From Glaciihabitans sp. (lineage in GTDB: Bacteria > Actinomycetota > Actinomycetes > Actinomycetales > Microbacteriaceae): a DNA stretch of 64,000 bases. Of the stretch, positions 9,212 to 16,595 are shown one piece after another (within the stretch, counting starts at the first letter, position 1; every line of letters begins with the position of its first letter). The DNA is taken from NCBI GenBank assembly GCA_025463785.1, contig JAODBD010000011.1, forward strand, positions 124,001 through 188,000, read 5' to 3'. The notes beneath the pieces were generated by a model, which saw only the letters and a list, made by a program, of their open reading frames with translations, was not told the origin of the DNA and did no database searches. Position numbers and translations under genes: made by a program.

Positions 9212-9532
9212 TCAGGCCTCGCTTCGTCGCGCTCGATACACGCGGCTGCGTCGCACCGGGCCCGACCGCAGGATGTCGATCGGGCTGATGCCCGCAGCGG
9301 AAGAAATGCTCTCGAGCCAGTCCTCGTGACCCAGTGCTCGAGTCACCTGCACGAGAGTCTTTAGCGTTGAACCGGTGCCCCGCTCCAGATTGCGGAGCGC
9401 GCCGACACTGATCGATGCCCGCGCGGCCAGCTGCGCCTGATCGAGATTTGCGGCAATCCTCAGCGCGCGAAACTGTGCCCCGACCTTTTCTTCCCATTCT
9501 TGGCTGGAAAGTTGTGCCTCTCTAATACGCAT
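9212..9532 (-). CDS. hipB: HipB-type helix-turn-helix antitoxin
   Basis: 106 aa. A Cro/C1-type helix-turn-helix spans about residues 18-75, with LDQAQLAARASISVGALRNL as the core. The C-terminus ends in an arginine-rich tail (RRSRVYRARRSEA). It is the upstream gene of the hipBA operon, the usual order, and should both neutralise HipA and repress its own promoter. The ATG at 9530-9532 is overlapped by one half-site of an inverted repeat found in the promoter region, which fits autoregulation. Confidence 0.93.
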   Translation of the reverse strand: MRIREAQLSSQEWEEKVGAQFRALRIAANLDQAQLAARASISVGALRNLERGTGSTLKTLVQVTRALGHEDWLESISSAAGISPIDILRSGPVRRSRVYRARRSEA

Positions 9533-9600
9533 TTATCTATTGTTACAGACTAATATCCATCCGTATAGCTAGAATTGTGCGTATTGTATCGCCTGTAACA
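9524..9600 (-). promoter_or_regulatory. hipBA promoter/operator with two interleaved inverted repeats
   Basis: Two perfect 8-bp inverted-repeat pairs are interleaved here: AATACGCA (9524-9531) with TGCGTATT (9578-9585), and TGTTACAG (9541-9548) with CTGTAACA (9593-9600). The DNA between them is much more AT-rich than its surroundings. The inner half-site overlaps the hipB start codon, so binding by HipB would block transcription. DNA looping or two separate binding registers are both possible. Confidence 0.6.
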
Positions 9601-9609
9601 AGCGGCATT

Positions 9610-10674
9610 TCAATCGGGATAGCTCGGCAACAGGTTTGCTGCGGTGAGTTGCTCCGACAGTCCGGCTCCGTCGGGTGAGTAAAGCCACAGTGCGGTTGTG
9701 CCGCTGCCGTGTTCGTCCGCCGAACTGCGACCGCCCGCGAAGACGGCCTCTCCAGCGGACAGTTGGCGGATGCAGACCGCGGCCACATTGGCCTCGTGAT
9801 TGCGCGCGAACTCCCCATACAATTCCTCGTCGTGCTGGCCATCGTCTCCAATGAGGAGCCATTTCATGTCGGGAAATTCGTGGGCAAGGCGCTCAAGACT
9901 CTCCCGTTTATGCAATTTGCCGCTGCGGAATAGCCTGTCGTGGGTCGGCCCCCAATCGGTGAGGAGGAGCGCGCCAGCCGGATACAGGTTGCGGGACAGG
10001 AAGCGCCCGAGCGTGGGCGCGACGTTCCAGGCACCGGTCGAAATGTAGATTACTGGCGCACCAGGGTGTGCTCGCACGAGCCGCTCATAGAGCACCGACA
10101 TCCCCGGCACGGGCGTGCGCGCGTGCTCGTCGAGGACGAACGTGTTCCACGCGGCGAGTAGCGGCCGGGGGAGCGCTGTGACCATGACGGTGTCGTCAAT
10201 GTCAGACAGGATGCCGAATCGCACGGCAGGATCAACGACGTAGATGCGTGCATCGACGACCGCGGAACCAGCGGTGCGCAGCTGAATTGTGTTCCAGCCG
10301 ACCGGAAGATCCACATCGACACGGGTGTCTACCACTCCGCCTCTGTCGGTCGTCACCTGAAACTCTCGCCCGCCGGCCGTAATCGTGACCGCGACCTCGT
10401 TGACCGGTACGCTCGTAAAACTGCGCCAGCCACGGATGCTGCGGTAGGGCGCCGGCTGGTCGGACTTGGTCTGTCTGGCGAGAAGCACGCGACACAATAC
10501 GCGGATCCAGCCCTGCCCGCCGTAGCCGGAGTAGGGGATGACCGTGGGAATCAGGCCGCGCTTGCGCGCGCGCCCCTCACGAAAGCGATGAAGTGCATCC
10601 TCGATCCGCGCCGCTCGATGGAGCGCGGGAGCAAGCTCGGCTGCGGGTGAGGCGCCGCGGGTTTGTCGAGCCAT
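9610..10674 (-). CDS. App1-family phosphatase domain protein (DUF2183)
   Basis: 354 aa. The C-terminal half holds the DxDxT signature SDIDDTVMVT of HAD-like/App1 (DUF2183) phosphatases, followed by VIYISTGAWNVAPTLGRFL, LLLTDWGPTHDRLFR and LLIGDDGQHDEELYGEFA, which match the rest of the family pattern. The middle region (SFTSVPVNEVAVTITAGG) looks like a small beta-domain. Fungal App1 is a phosphatidate phosphatase; the bacterial substrate is unknown. The ATG at 10674 is chosen because the frame upstream runs into a 16-bp tandem repeat. Confidence 0.87.
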   Translation of the reverse strand: MARQTRGASPAAELAPALHRAARIEDALHRFREGRARKRGLIPTVIPYSGYGGQGWIRVLCRVLLARQTKSDQPAPYRSIRGWRSFTSVPVNEVAVTITAGGREFQVTTDRGGVVDTRVDVDLPVGWNTIQLRTAGSAVVDARIYVVDPAVRFGILSDIDDTVMVTALPRPLLAAWNTFVLDEHARTPVPGMSVLYERLVRAHPGAPVIYISTGAWNVAPTLGRFLSRNLYPAGALLLTDWGPTHDRLFRSGKLHKRESLERLAHEFPDMKWLLIGDDGQHDEELYGEFARNHEANVAAVCIRQLSAGEAVFAGGRSSADEHGSGTTALWLYSPDGAGLSEQLTAANLLPSYPD

Positions 10675-10691
10675 TGCTTCAGTCTGGCACG

Positions 10692-10732
10692 CGGTAGTGC
10701 AGACACACGGTAGTGCAGGCACACGGTAGTGC
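10692..10732. repeat. 16-bp direct repeats, three copies
   Basis: The string CGGTAGTGC recurs at 10692, 10708 and 10724 with exact 16-bp spacing, and a looser copy CGGCAGTGC starts at 10747. The repeats fill the 96-bp gap between the SRAP gene and the App1-type gene, immediately 5' of the latter. They may be a multi-site operator or simple slippage. Confidence 0.7.
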
Positions 10733-10770
10733 TGGCCGGTCGCCTACGGCAGTGCTGCGACGGCGAGACG

Positions 10771-11502
10771 CTACGGTACTTGTGCGACGAGCTCCGGTCC
10801 GTTGTTCTGCACTGACCCGACGTCAGCGCCGACCTCGTGAAACTGCGCTCGTTCGGCGACAGCCTCGGCGCCGAATGCCACCTCATCGATGAGGTCCTGC
10901 GATCCCTCTGCCTGCGGATCGAGCCACTCCTCAACGAGATCGGCGTCGAGGAAGACGGGCATACGGTCGTGGATCGACGCGACCGGCCCGCTCGCCTGGC
11001 GGGTCAGGATGGTTGCCGACAGCATCCACCTGTCAGGGTCGTCGTCCGCGGCCGCGGGATTTCTCCACCAGTCATAGAGGCCAGCGAACAGCAGCAGCTC
11101 CTCGCCGGGCAGAGAAACGTAGTGCGCCACCTTCGTACCATCGACGACTTTCCACTCGTAGTAGCCGGACGCCGGGATGACCGCGCGCCGTCTCTGCACG
11201 GCGACCTCGAAAGAGGGCTTGCTCGCGACATCCTCGCTGCGCGCATTGAAGAGCGGTGGCCCCGCCTTCGGGTCTTTGGCCCACCCAGGCACAAGGCCCC
11301 AGCGCGCCGCCTCGACGCGCCTGACTGGCTCGGGATACTCGTCGTCTGGTGTTGCGCGCGGCAGCGAGTCGATGACGACAGCGATTGGCTGGGTCGGCGC
11401 AATATTCCACGATGGGTCGGGAAGTAGATTGCCCAGCACATCAATATCGAAGAGCGCGACGAGGTCAGTCATCCTGCGGTCGAGCACGAAACGTCCACAC
11501 AT
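10771..11502 (-). CDS. SOS response-associated peptidase (SRAP/YedK/HMCES family)
   Basis: 243 aa. Starting at the ATG at 11502 places the catalytic cysteine at position 2 (MCGRFVL), which forms the thiazolidine crosslink with abasic sites after Met removal. Other family residues are present: SWNIAPTQ, the active-site Asn in FNARSED, the Glu in YYEWK and the His in IHDRMPV. The protein protects single-stranded abasic DNA at replication forks. The longer frame from 11532 would bury the cysteine and is rejected. No LexA-type GAAC-N4-GTTC box was seen upstream. Confidence 0.93.
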   Translation of the reverse strand: MCGRFVLDRRMTDLVALFDIDVLGNLLPDPSWNIAPTQPIAVVIDSLPRATPDDEYPEPVRRVEAARWGLVPGWAKDPKAGPPLFNARSEDVASKPSFEVAVQRRRAVIPASGYYEWKVVDGTKVAHYVSLPGEELLLFAGLYDWWRNPAAADDDPDRWMLSATILTRQASGPVASIHDRMPVFLDADLVEEWLDPQAEGSQDLIDEVAFGAEAVAERAQFHEVGADVGSVQNNGPELVAQVP

Positions 11503-11556
11503 ATGACCCATCCTGCCAATTCGCCATGACATTTATCCTCACTTGTAAGTTGGTGC

Positions 11557-11575
11557 CGCCCCCGCTTCGGGGGCG
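11557..11575. other. GC-rich hairpin between divergent SRAP and TetR genes
   Basis: A perfect 8-bp stem, CGCCCCCG (11557-11564) with CGGGGGCG (11568-11575), around a 3-nt loop. It lies 36 bp before the TetR start and 55 bp before the SRAP start. No T-run follows on either strand, so an operator or mRNA 5' structure is more likely than a terminator. Confidence 0.45.
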
Positions 11576-11610
11576 CGATAGGATTTTGGCGACCGACAAA
11601 AGGAGACAGA

Positions 11611-12255
11611 GTGCCGCTCACCGACTTGATCGACGGCAAGCTCGGTGGTTCAGCGCCACTGCGCAACGAGCCAGTGCAGGCTCGCAGCACAGCGCGACTA
11701 ACCGCCCTGCTCGACGCTGCGGCGTCAGCGGTGCACGAACTGGGTTACGAGAGGCTCACGACCGCCATGGTCGCCGAGCGCGCTGGTGCATCCATCGGCA
11801 CCGTTTATCGCTACTTCCCTGACCGCATTGCGGTCCTTCAAGCGCTCGCATCCCGAAATCTGGAGCGTGTGCTTACTGGCATTCATGCAGCGTATGGCGA
11901 CGCGAGCCATGCCGACTGGCGTTCAGCCGTTGGTGCCGGCTTCGACATCTACGTCGAGGCATTTCGCACCGAGCCCGGCTTCGGATCACTTCGCAGTGGG
12001 GACATTATCGATCTCCGGCCGGCAACGACGCCGAACACCCTGAACTCGCACATCGCCTCAGTCATGATGCAGACGCTCAACAAGCGCTTCGGCACCGACT
12101 CGTCGAGTGAGACGCAGTTCGCGTTCGAGAAGGCTGTCGAGGTCATGGATGCCCTGGTCGCGCGCGCATTCGCTCGCCAGGCCGGCGGCGACCCGGCGTT
12201 CCTCGCCAGTGGCAAGGCGCTCGTGTTGTCGATCCTCGCCGAGCGCCTCGGCTAA
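11611..12255 (+). CDS. TetR family transcriptional regulator
   Basis: 214 aa. The N-terminal DNA-binding domain reads ARLTALLDAAASAVHELG, LTTAMVAERAGASIGTVYRY and FPDRIAVLQAL (residues about 30-80), the classic TetR layout with the recognition helix ending in VYRYF. The C-terminal effector domain is not assignable to a ligand. The GTG start is preceded by AAAGGAG. It stands upstream of the osmoprotectant transporter operon but is separated from it by a large inverted repeat, so regulation of that operon is only a possibility. Confidence 0.9.
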   Translation: MPLTDLIDGKLGGSAPLRNEPVQARSTARLTALLDAAASAVHELGYERLTTAMVAERAGASIGTVYRYFPDRIAVLQALASRNLERVLTGIHAAYGDASHADWRSAVGAGFDIYVEAFRTEPGFGSLRSGDIIDLRPATTPNTLNSHIASVMMQTLNKRFGTDSSSETQFAFEKAVEVMDALVARAFARQAGGDPAFLASGKALVLSILAERLG

Positions 12256-12283
12256 CTTCTGCCGAGCATCCCGCAGCCTCGAA

Positions 12284-12341
12284 ATGGGCCAGCGCGGACA
12301 AACGGGCCGTCGCGGCCCGACGTTTGTCGGCACTGGCCCAT
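12284..12341. repeat. 58-bp imperfect inverted repeat downstream of TetR gene
   Basis: The arms 12284-12304 and 12321-12341 (outer sequence ATGGGCCAG) are reverse complements at 19 of 21 positions, and the interior adds a GGCCG/CGGCC stem. The structure begins about 30 bp after the TetR stop and is followed by TCTTTGCG. It could act as a terminator or be a mobile palindromic element; it is unrelated in sequence to the TTTGGAAATTCAGGA family. Confidence 0.7.
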
Positions 12342-12536
12342 CTTTGCGTCGATTTGCCGTGCCCGGATGCCGGGTTCCCGACGAAGTCTTACTCAGTATT
12401 ACGCGGGCCGCCGGGAATGACAGAGGCCCCGAATAGTGTTTAGCTGTTCGATAGGCAAGTGTCGATTCGTGTGACCCCCCACGAGGAATGAGCCGCACAG
12501 CATGCAGGAAGCGCCCCGCACGATCGAGGTGAACTC

Positions 12537-13442
12537 GTGATCGAGTTCAAATCGGTTTCCAAGTTATACCCCGATGGCACGCGCGCCGTCGATGACTTCA
12601 GTGTGATCATTCCTTCGCGCAAGACGACCGTCTTTGTAGGTTCTTCGGGATGCGGCAAGACCACCCTGCTTCGCATGATCAACCGGATGGTCGACCCGAC
12701 TTCGGGCACGATCGAGATCGACTCCCGGGACATCGCGCAGACGGAGCCGGTGCGCCTGCGCCGCAGCATCGGATATGTGATGCAGAATTCCGGCCTACTG
12801 CCGCACCGTAAGGTGATCGACAACGTCGCGACCGTGCTGTTGCTCACCAAGGTTCCGAAGGCCGAGGCCTACGAGCGCGCCCTGACACTTCTCGATACGG
12901 TCGGGCTCGATCGCGTGCTCGCAAATCGATATCCGGGTGAGTTGTCCGGTGGCCAGCAGCAGCGCGTGGGTGTTGCGCGCGGTCTGGCAGCCGACCCGAA
13001 CATCCTCCTCATGGATGAACCTTTTGGCGCCGTCGACCCCATTGTGCGCACCGAGCTGCAGGCCGAAACCATGCGGCTGCAGCGCGAGCTCGACAAGACG
13101 ATCGTGTTCGTCACTCACGACATTGACGAGGCATTCCTGCTCGGCGATCAGGTCATCATCCTCGAGAAGGGCGCCAGGATCGCACAGAAGGGCACGCCGG
13201 AAGAGATCCTGGCCAGACCCGCGAGCGATTTTGTCGCGTCCTTTATCGGTGCGGAGCGCGGCAAGCGTCGGCTTACCGTGAGCTCAGGCGTCCAGGCCAA
13301 TGGTGACGACCTCGTTCTGGTTGACGCCGGAGGGTATGCGGCAGGCGTGATCGCAGCCCCCGATGGCAAGCTTGCTACCGGCAACGCATCTCCAAAGTCC
13401 CGCAGCGTCTCGAACAAGACCTCACAGGCGGGCGACGCCTAA
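12537..13442 (+). CDS. Quaternary-amine/osmoprotectant ABC transporter ATPase
   Basis: 301 aa. Walker A GSSGCGKTT (about residue 37), signature [16 protein letters not shown], Walker B ILLMDEPFGAVD and the switch histidine in FVTHDIDEAF are all present. The form RAVDDFSVII, VMQNSGLLPH and DEPFGAVDPIVR matches the OpuCA/ProV group, but the C-terminal CBS pair of many OpuCA proteins is absent; a low-complexity tail of about 60 residues replaces it. It energises uptake of glycine betaine, choline or related solutes. The GTG start follows GAGGTG; the stop overlaps the next ATG by 1 bp. Confidence 0.92.
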   Translation: MIEFKSVSKLYPDGTRAVDDFSVIIPSRKTTVFVGSSGCGKTTLLRMINRMVDPTSGTIEIDSRDIAQTEPVRLRRSIGYVMQNSGLLPHRKVIDNVATVLLLTKVPKAEAYERALTLLDTVGLDRVLANRYPGELSGGQQQRVGVARGLAADPNILLMDEPFGAVDPIVRTELQAETMRLQRELDKTIVFVTHDIDEAFLLGDQVIILEKGARIAQKGTPEEILARPASDFVASFIGAERGKRRLTVSSGVQANGDDLVLVDAGGYAAGVIAAPDGKLATGNASPKSRSVSNKTSQAGDA

Positions 13443-14140
13443 TGCAATGGGTATGGGACAACTTCTTTTTTGGAAACCCCAGCATCTGGCAGCTCGTTCT
13501 GGACCACTTGAGTCTGAGCGTTCCGCCGATCATCATCGGGTTCCTTGTCTCCATACCCCTCGGCTTCTGGGCCAGTAGGAATCGCGTCGCTCGCTCGGTC
13601 CTTTTGGGCATCTTCAGCGTCTTGTACACGCTCCCTTCACCTGTTCTGTTCGTGCTTGTCCCGGTTGCGTTCGGCCTGGCGATTCTTGACTCCAAGAATG
13701 TCGTCGTCGCACTCACGGTTTATGCCGTCGCGATCATGATTCGTTCGTCGACGGATGCGTTCCTGTCCGTATCGTCCGACGTACGCGAGTCGGCGCGCGC
13801 AGTCGGGTTCTCCGCCGTTCAGCGATTCTTTGGTGTCGAGTTGCCGCTCGCCGGCCCGGTTCTGCTCGCTGGTGTCCGCGTGGTCTCCGTCAGCACGGTA
13901 AGCCTCGCGACGGTGGGAGCCTTCATCGGCATCCCGAGCCTCGGCAATCTGTTTCAGGACGGGTTCAAGTCGTCTCTCTACATCGAGATCTGGACCGGCA
14001 TCGTGCTGGTTCTGATCATCGCTGCGATATTCGACCTGATCCTGTCGGGACTTGGCCGCCTGCTCCTGCCGTGGAATCGTCGCACAACCCGCCGCGGTGC
14101 CTCGCGCCTGGTTGCTAAGGAGGCCGTGTGGACCTCATAA
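13442..14140 (+). CDS. Osmoprotectant ABC transporter permease (OpuCB-like)
   Basis: 232 aa, hydrophobic, with about five or six membrane helices. VRESARAVGFSAVQRFFGVELPL matches the binding-protein-dependent transport domain; in shorter form the EAA-like loop is SARAVGFSAVQRFFGVE. PSLGNLFQDG is typical of the OpuCB/OpuCD pair. Works with the following permease as a heterodimer and with the preceding ATPase. The start overlaps the ATPase stop (taATG). Confidence 0.9.
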   Translation: MQWVWDNFFFGNPSIWQLVLDHLSLSVPPIIIGFLVSIPLGFWASRNRVARSVLLGIFSVLYTLPSPVLFVLVPVAFGLAILDSKNVVVALTVYAVAIMIRSSTDAFLSVSSDVRESARAVGFSAVQRFFGVELPLAGPVLLAGVRVVSVSTVSLATVGAFIGIPSLGNLFQDGFKSSLYIEIWTGIVLVLIIAAIFDLILSGLGRLLLPWNRRTTRRGASRLVAKEAVWTS

Positions 14141-14901
14141 TTCAGGGCTTCGCCTGGATCTTTACTCCTGCGCACTGGACCACAACCGTGTTCGGTACCG
14201 GAATTCTCGATGCGCTGACACAGCACCTCATCCTCACCGGGATCAGTCTCTTTTTCACGATCCTTATCGCGATTCCCATTGGGTTCTACATCGGTCACAC
14301 CGGCAGGGGCCGCGGCATCGCCATTATCCTCAGCAACGTCGCGCGTGCGCTCCCCACGCTCGGTCTGCTGTCAGTGCTCATCCTCTTCATACCGGACGTT
14401 GCCGGCATTCCCTCGAACTACATCCCGAACATCGTCGTGTTCGTGCTGCTCGGTATTCCCGCGCTGCTCGCCGGGGCATACGCCGGGCTCGAGTCGGTCG
14501 ATCGCCAAACGATTGACGCCGCACGAGCGGTGGGGATGACCGAGTGGCAGATCCTGCAGAAGGTCGAGATTCCGCTGGGCGCGGCTCTCATCGTGGGCGG
14601 CTTGCGGGCAACCAGTTTGCAGTTGGTGTCGACGGTGACAATCTCGTCGCTGCTCGGGCAGGTCAGTCTCGGCTCGTTCATCAGCAACGGAGTTGCCACC
14701 AACGATTATCCGCAAATGATGGCCGGCGCGATCCTGGTGGCCGCTCTCGCCCTCATCATCGACGGCCTTCTGGCCGTTGTCCAAAGATTCGTCGTTCCGC
14801 GAGGAGTGTCCCGCGGGGCGAACGATAGAAGAAACACCACAGCACGCGGCAGGAAAGCAGCTGCCGCAACCCAGGGGACACCCATCACGGAAGGTATTTA
14901 G
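14128..14901 (+). CDS. Osmoprotectant ABC transporter permease (OpuCD-like)
   Basis: 257 aa. Second membrane subunit of the osmoprotectant importer. The EAA-like loop is AARAVGMTEWQILQKVEIPL, with ISSLLGQVSLGSFISNG further on. The GTG at 14128 is inside the end of the previous gene and is preceded by TAAGGAGG, a near-ideal ribosome-binding site. The last 40 residues are basic and cytosolic (RGANDRRNTTARGRK). Confidence 0.9.
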   Translation: MDLIIQGFAWIFTPAHWTTTVFGTGILDALTQHLILTGISLFFTILIAIPIGFYIGHTGRGRGIAIILSNVARALPTLGLLSVLILFIPDVAGIPSNYIPNIVVFVLLGIPALLAGAYAGLESVDRQTIDAARAVGMTEWQILQKVEIPLGAALIVGGLRATSLQLVSTVTISSLLGQVSLGSFISNGVATNDYPQMMAGAILVAALALIIDGLLAVVQRFVVPRGVSRGANDRRNTTARGRKAAAATQGTPITEGI

Positions 14902-14903
14902 AA

Positions 14904-15830
14904 ATGTTTGGATCAAAAAGAGGTGTGATCGTTGCCGGCGTAATCGTCGCAGGTGCTTCGCTGCTGCTCGCCGGATGCTCGTCGAGCAAGTCGCTTTCGG
15001 GTACTTCGAGCACGAGCTCGAAGACGGCGATCACGGTCGGATCCGCAGCGTTCCCCGAGAACGTCGTTCTCGGCAACATCTACGGCCAGGCCCTCGCGGC
15101 AAACGGGTTCACCGTGAGCTACAAGCTCGGGATCGGACAGCGCGCCGCATACATCCCTGCACTCGAAAAGGGCGAGGTTAACCTCATCCCGGAGTACTCG
15201 GGCAGCATCCTCGACTTCCTGAGCAAGTCGGCGACAGCCAACAAGCCTGCCGATGTCAATGCCGCTCTCGCCAAGGCTCTTCCGAAGGGGCTCACGGCGC
15301 TTACGCCGTCAAGTGCTGCTGACTCTGACTCGATTAACGTCACGCCCGCGTTCGCCAAGGCCAATAGCCTGGTGTCGATCGCTGACCTGAAAAATCTGAA
15401 GTCGTTCACCCTGGCGGCGAACCCGGAGTTCCAGACACGTCCGGATGGCATCAAGGGGCTGCAGAGCGTCTACGGGTTGAACAACATCAACTTCAAGGCA
15501 ATCAATGACAGCGGCGGCCCGGCAACTCTGAAGGCCTTGCTCGCGAACACGGTTCAAGCCGCAGACATCTACAGCACCACGCCGTCGATCCTGCAGAACA
15601 ACCTCGTTACCCTCACCGACCCGAACAGCCTGTTCGCGTCACAGGAGGTAGTGCCGATCGTCAGCACCAGCAAGGTCAGTGCCAAGCTCCAGTCTGTTCT
15701 CAACAAGGTGTCGGCCGCGCTGACGACCAAGGATCTCCTCGAGTTCAACACGGAGACATCGGATCCCGCCAACCCGATCAACCCGATCAACGTTGCCAAG
15801 AACTGGCTCGCGAAGGCGAACCTGTTCTAA
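14904..15830 (+). CDS. Osmoprotectant-binding lipoprotein (OpuAC-type substrate-binding protein)
   Basis: 308 aa. A lipoprotein signal peptide ends in the lipobox LLAGC (cysteine near residue 25). The mature part has the family landmarks ITVGSAAFPENVVLGNIYGQ, LIPEYSGSILDFL and the second-lobe motif NFKAINDSGGPATLKAL. It captures glycine betaine, choline or a similar quaternary amine outside the membrane and delivers it to the permeases. It is the last gene of the four-gene operon and is followed by a strong terminator. Confidence 0.92.
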   Translation: MFGSKRGVIVAGVIVAGASLLLAGCSSSKSLSGTSSTSSKTAITVGSAAFPENVVLGNIYGQALAANGFTVSYKLGIGQRAAYIPALEKGEVNLIPEYSGSILDFLSKSATANKPADVNAALAKALPKGLTALTPSSAADSDSINVTPAFAKANSLVSIADLKNLKSFTLAANPEFQTRPDGIKGLQSVYGLNNINFKAINDSGGPATLKALLANTVQAADIYSTTPSILQNNLVTLTDPNSLFASQEVVPIVSTSKVSAKLQSVLNKVSAALTTKDLLEFNTETSDPANPINPINVAKNWLAKANLF

Positions 15831-15845
15831 ACAGAACGGCGTAAG

Positions 15846-15879
15846 AAAAGGGGCGGGCGCTGAGGCATCCGCCCCTTTT
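15846..15879 (+). terminator. Rho-independent terminator of osmoprotectant operon
   Basis: An 11-bp perfect stem, AAAAGGGGCGG (15846-15856) with CCGCCCCTTTT (15869-15879), around a 12-nt loop and ending in TTTTC. It starts 15 bp after the stop of the binding-protein gene. The symmetric A and T tracts would also let it work for transcripts from the other side. Confidence 0.88.
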
Positions 15880-15928
15880 CTGTGCTCTCGATTGTTCTGC
15901 GCACTCGCCCACGCTGCTTTCGATCGCG

Positions 15929-16582
15929 CTATTCACCTTCGGCGGGGTGCGTCATGTGCCTGGCCTCATTGCGTTCGATCAGCTTGCGGATGAAGAAAAT
16001 GACTACGAGAGCGAGGACGACTATCGCGACGAATAGATAGCCCGCCCAATGGAGCTGTCCCTCGAGTTGCCGGTAGCTCTGCGCGGCGAACGCGCCGACC
16101 GACACATAGGTGAGCGCCCAGACCAGGCACGCGGGCGCCGTCCAGGCGATGAACGTGCGGTAACGCATTGGACTCGATCCGACCACGAGGGGAACGAGCG
16201 AGTGCAGCACCGGAAGAAACCGTGAGATCGCGACCGCCAGCCCCCCACGCCTGGCGAGATAGGTCTCGGCGCGAACCCAGTTCGCCTCGCCCATCCGCTG
16301 ACCGAGCCGTGACTGTCGGATGCGCGGGCCGAAATACTTGCCGAGCGAGAAGCCGACTGATTCTCCAGCCAAGGAGCCGACAATCACTGCTACCACGAGT
16401 GCGACGAACTGCACTGGACCGTCGACGGCAGTGCCTGACACGAGAACGACGGTATCGCCGGGCACGATGAGGCCGAGCAGCACGGACGTTTCACAGAACA
16501 TCGCGGCCGCCGCGATGAGGATCCGCGCGATCGGGTCGACGCTGTGCACCGTCGAGAGGAGCCAGTCGAAGAACGCGTTCAC
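15929..16582 (-). CDS. DedA family membrane protein
   Basis: 217 aa. The family (SNARE-associated/VTT domain) is recognised by IVPGDTVVLVSG near residue 40, GSLAGESVGFSLGKYFG and the membrane-embedded SRFLPVLHSLVPLVVG region. Four to five hydrophobic segments are visible, with a basic C-terminal tail. DedA proteins influence membrane lipid transport and proton-motive-force homeostasis; some recycle undecaprenyl phosphate or phosphatidylethanolamine across the membrane. It is followed 13 bp upstream on the same strand by pabC, possibly a shared transcript. Confidence 0.92.
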   Translation of the reverse strand: MNAFFDWLLSTVHSVDPIARILIAAAAMFCETSVLLGLIVPGDTVVLVSGTAVDGPVQFVALVVAVIVGSLAGESVGFSLGKYFGPRIRQSRLGQRMGEANWVRAETYLARRGGLAVAISRFLPVLHSLVPLVVGSSPMRYRTFIAWTAPACLVWALTYVSVGAFAAQSYRQLEGQLHWAGYLFVAIVVLALVVIFFIRKLIERNEARHMTHPAEGE

Positions 16583-16595
16583 CGGTTCACACTAC

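Noticed and set aside
9210-9497. N-terminal extension of hipA
   Set aside because: It overlaps hipB in another frame, and the HipA family starts at the 9209 ATG, 2 bp after hipB.
11503-11610. LexA box for the SRAP gene
   Set aside because: No GAAC-N4-GTTC sequence in the spacer, despite the family's SOS-associated name.
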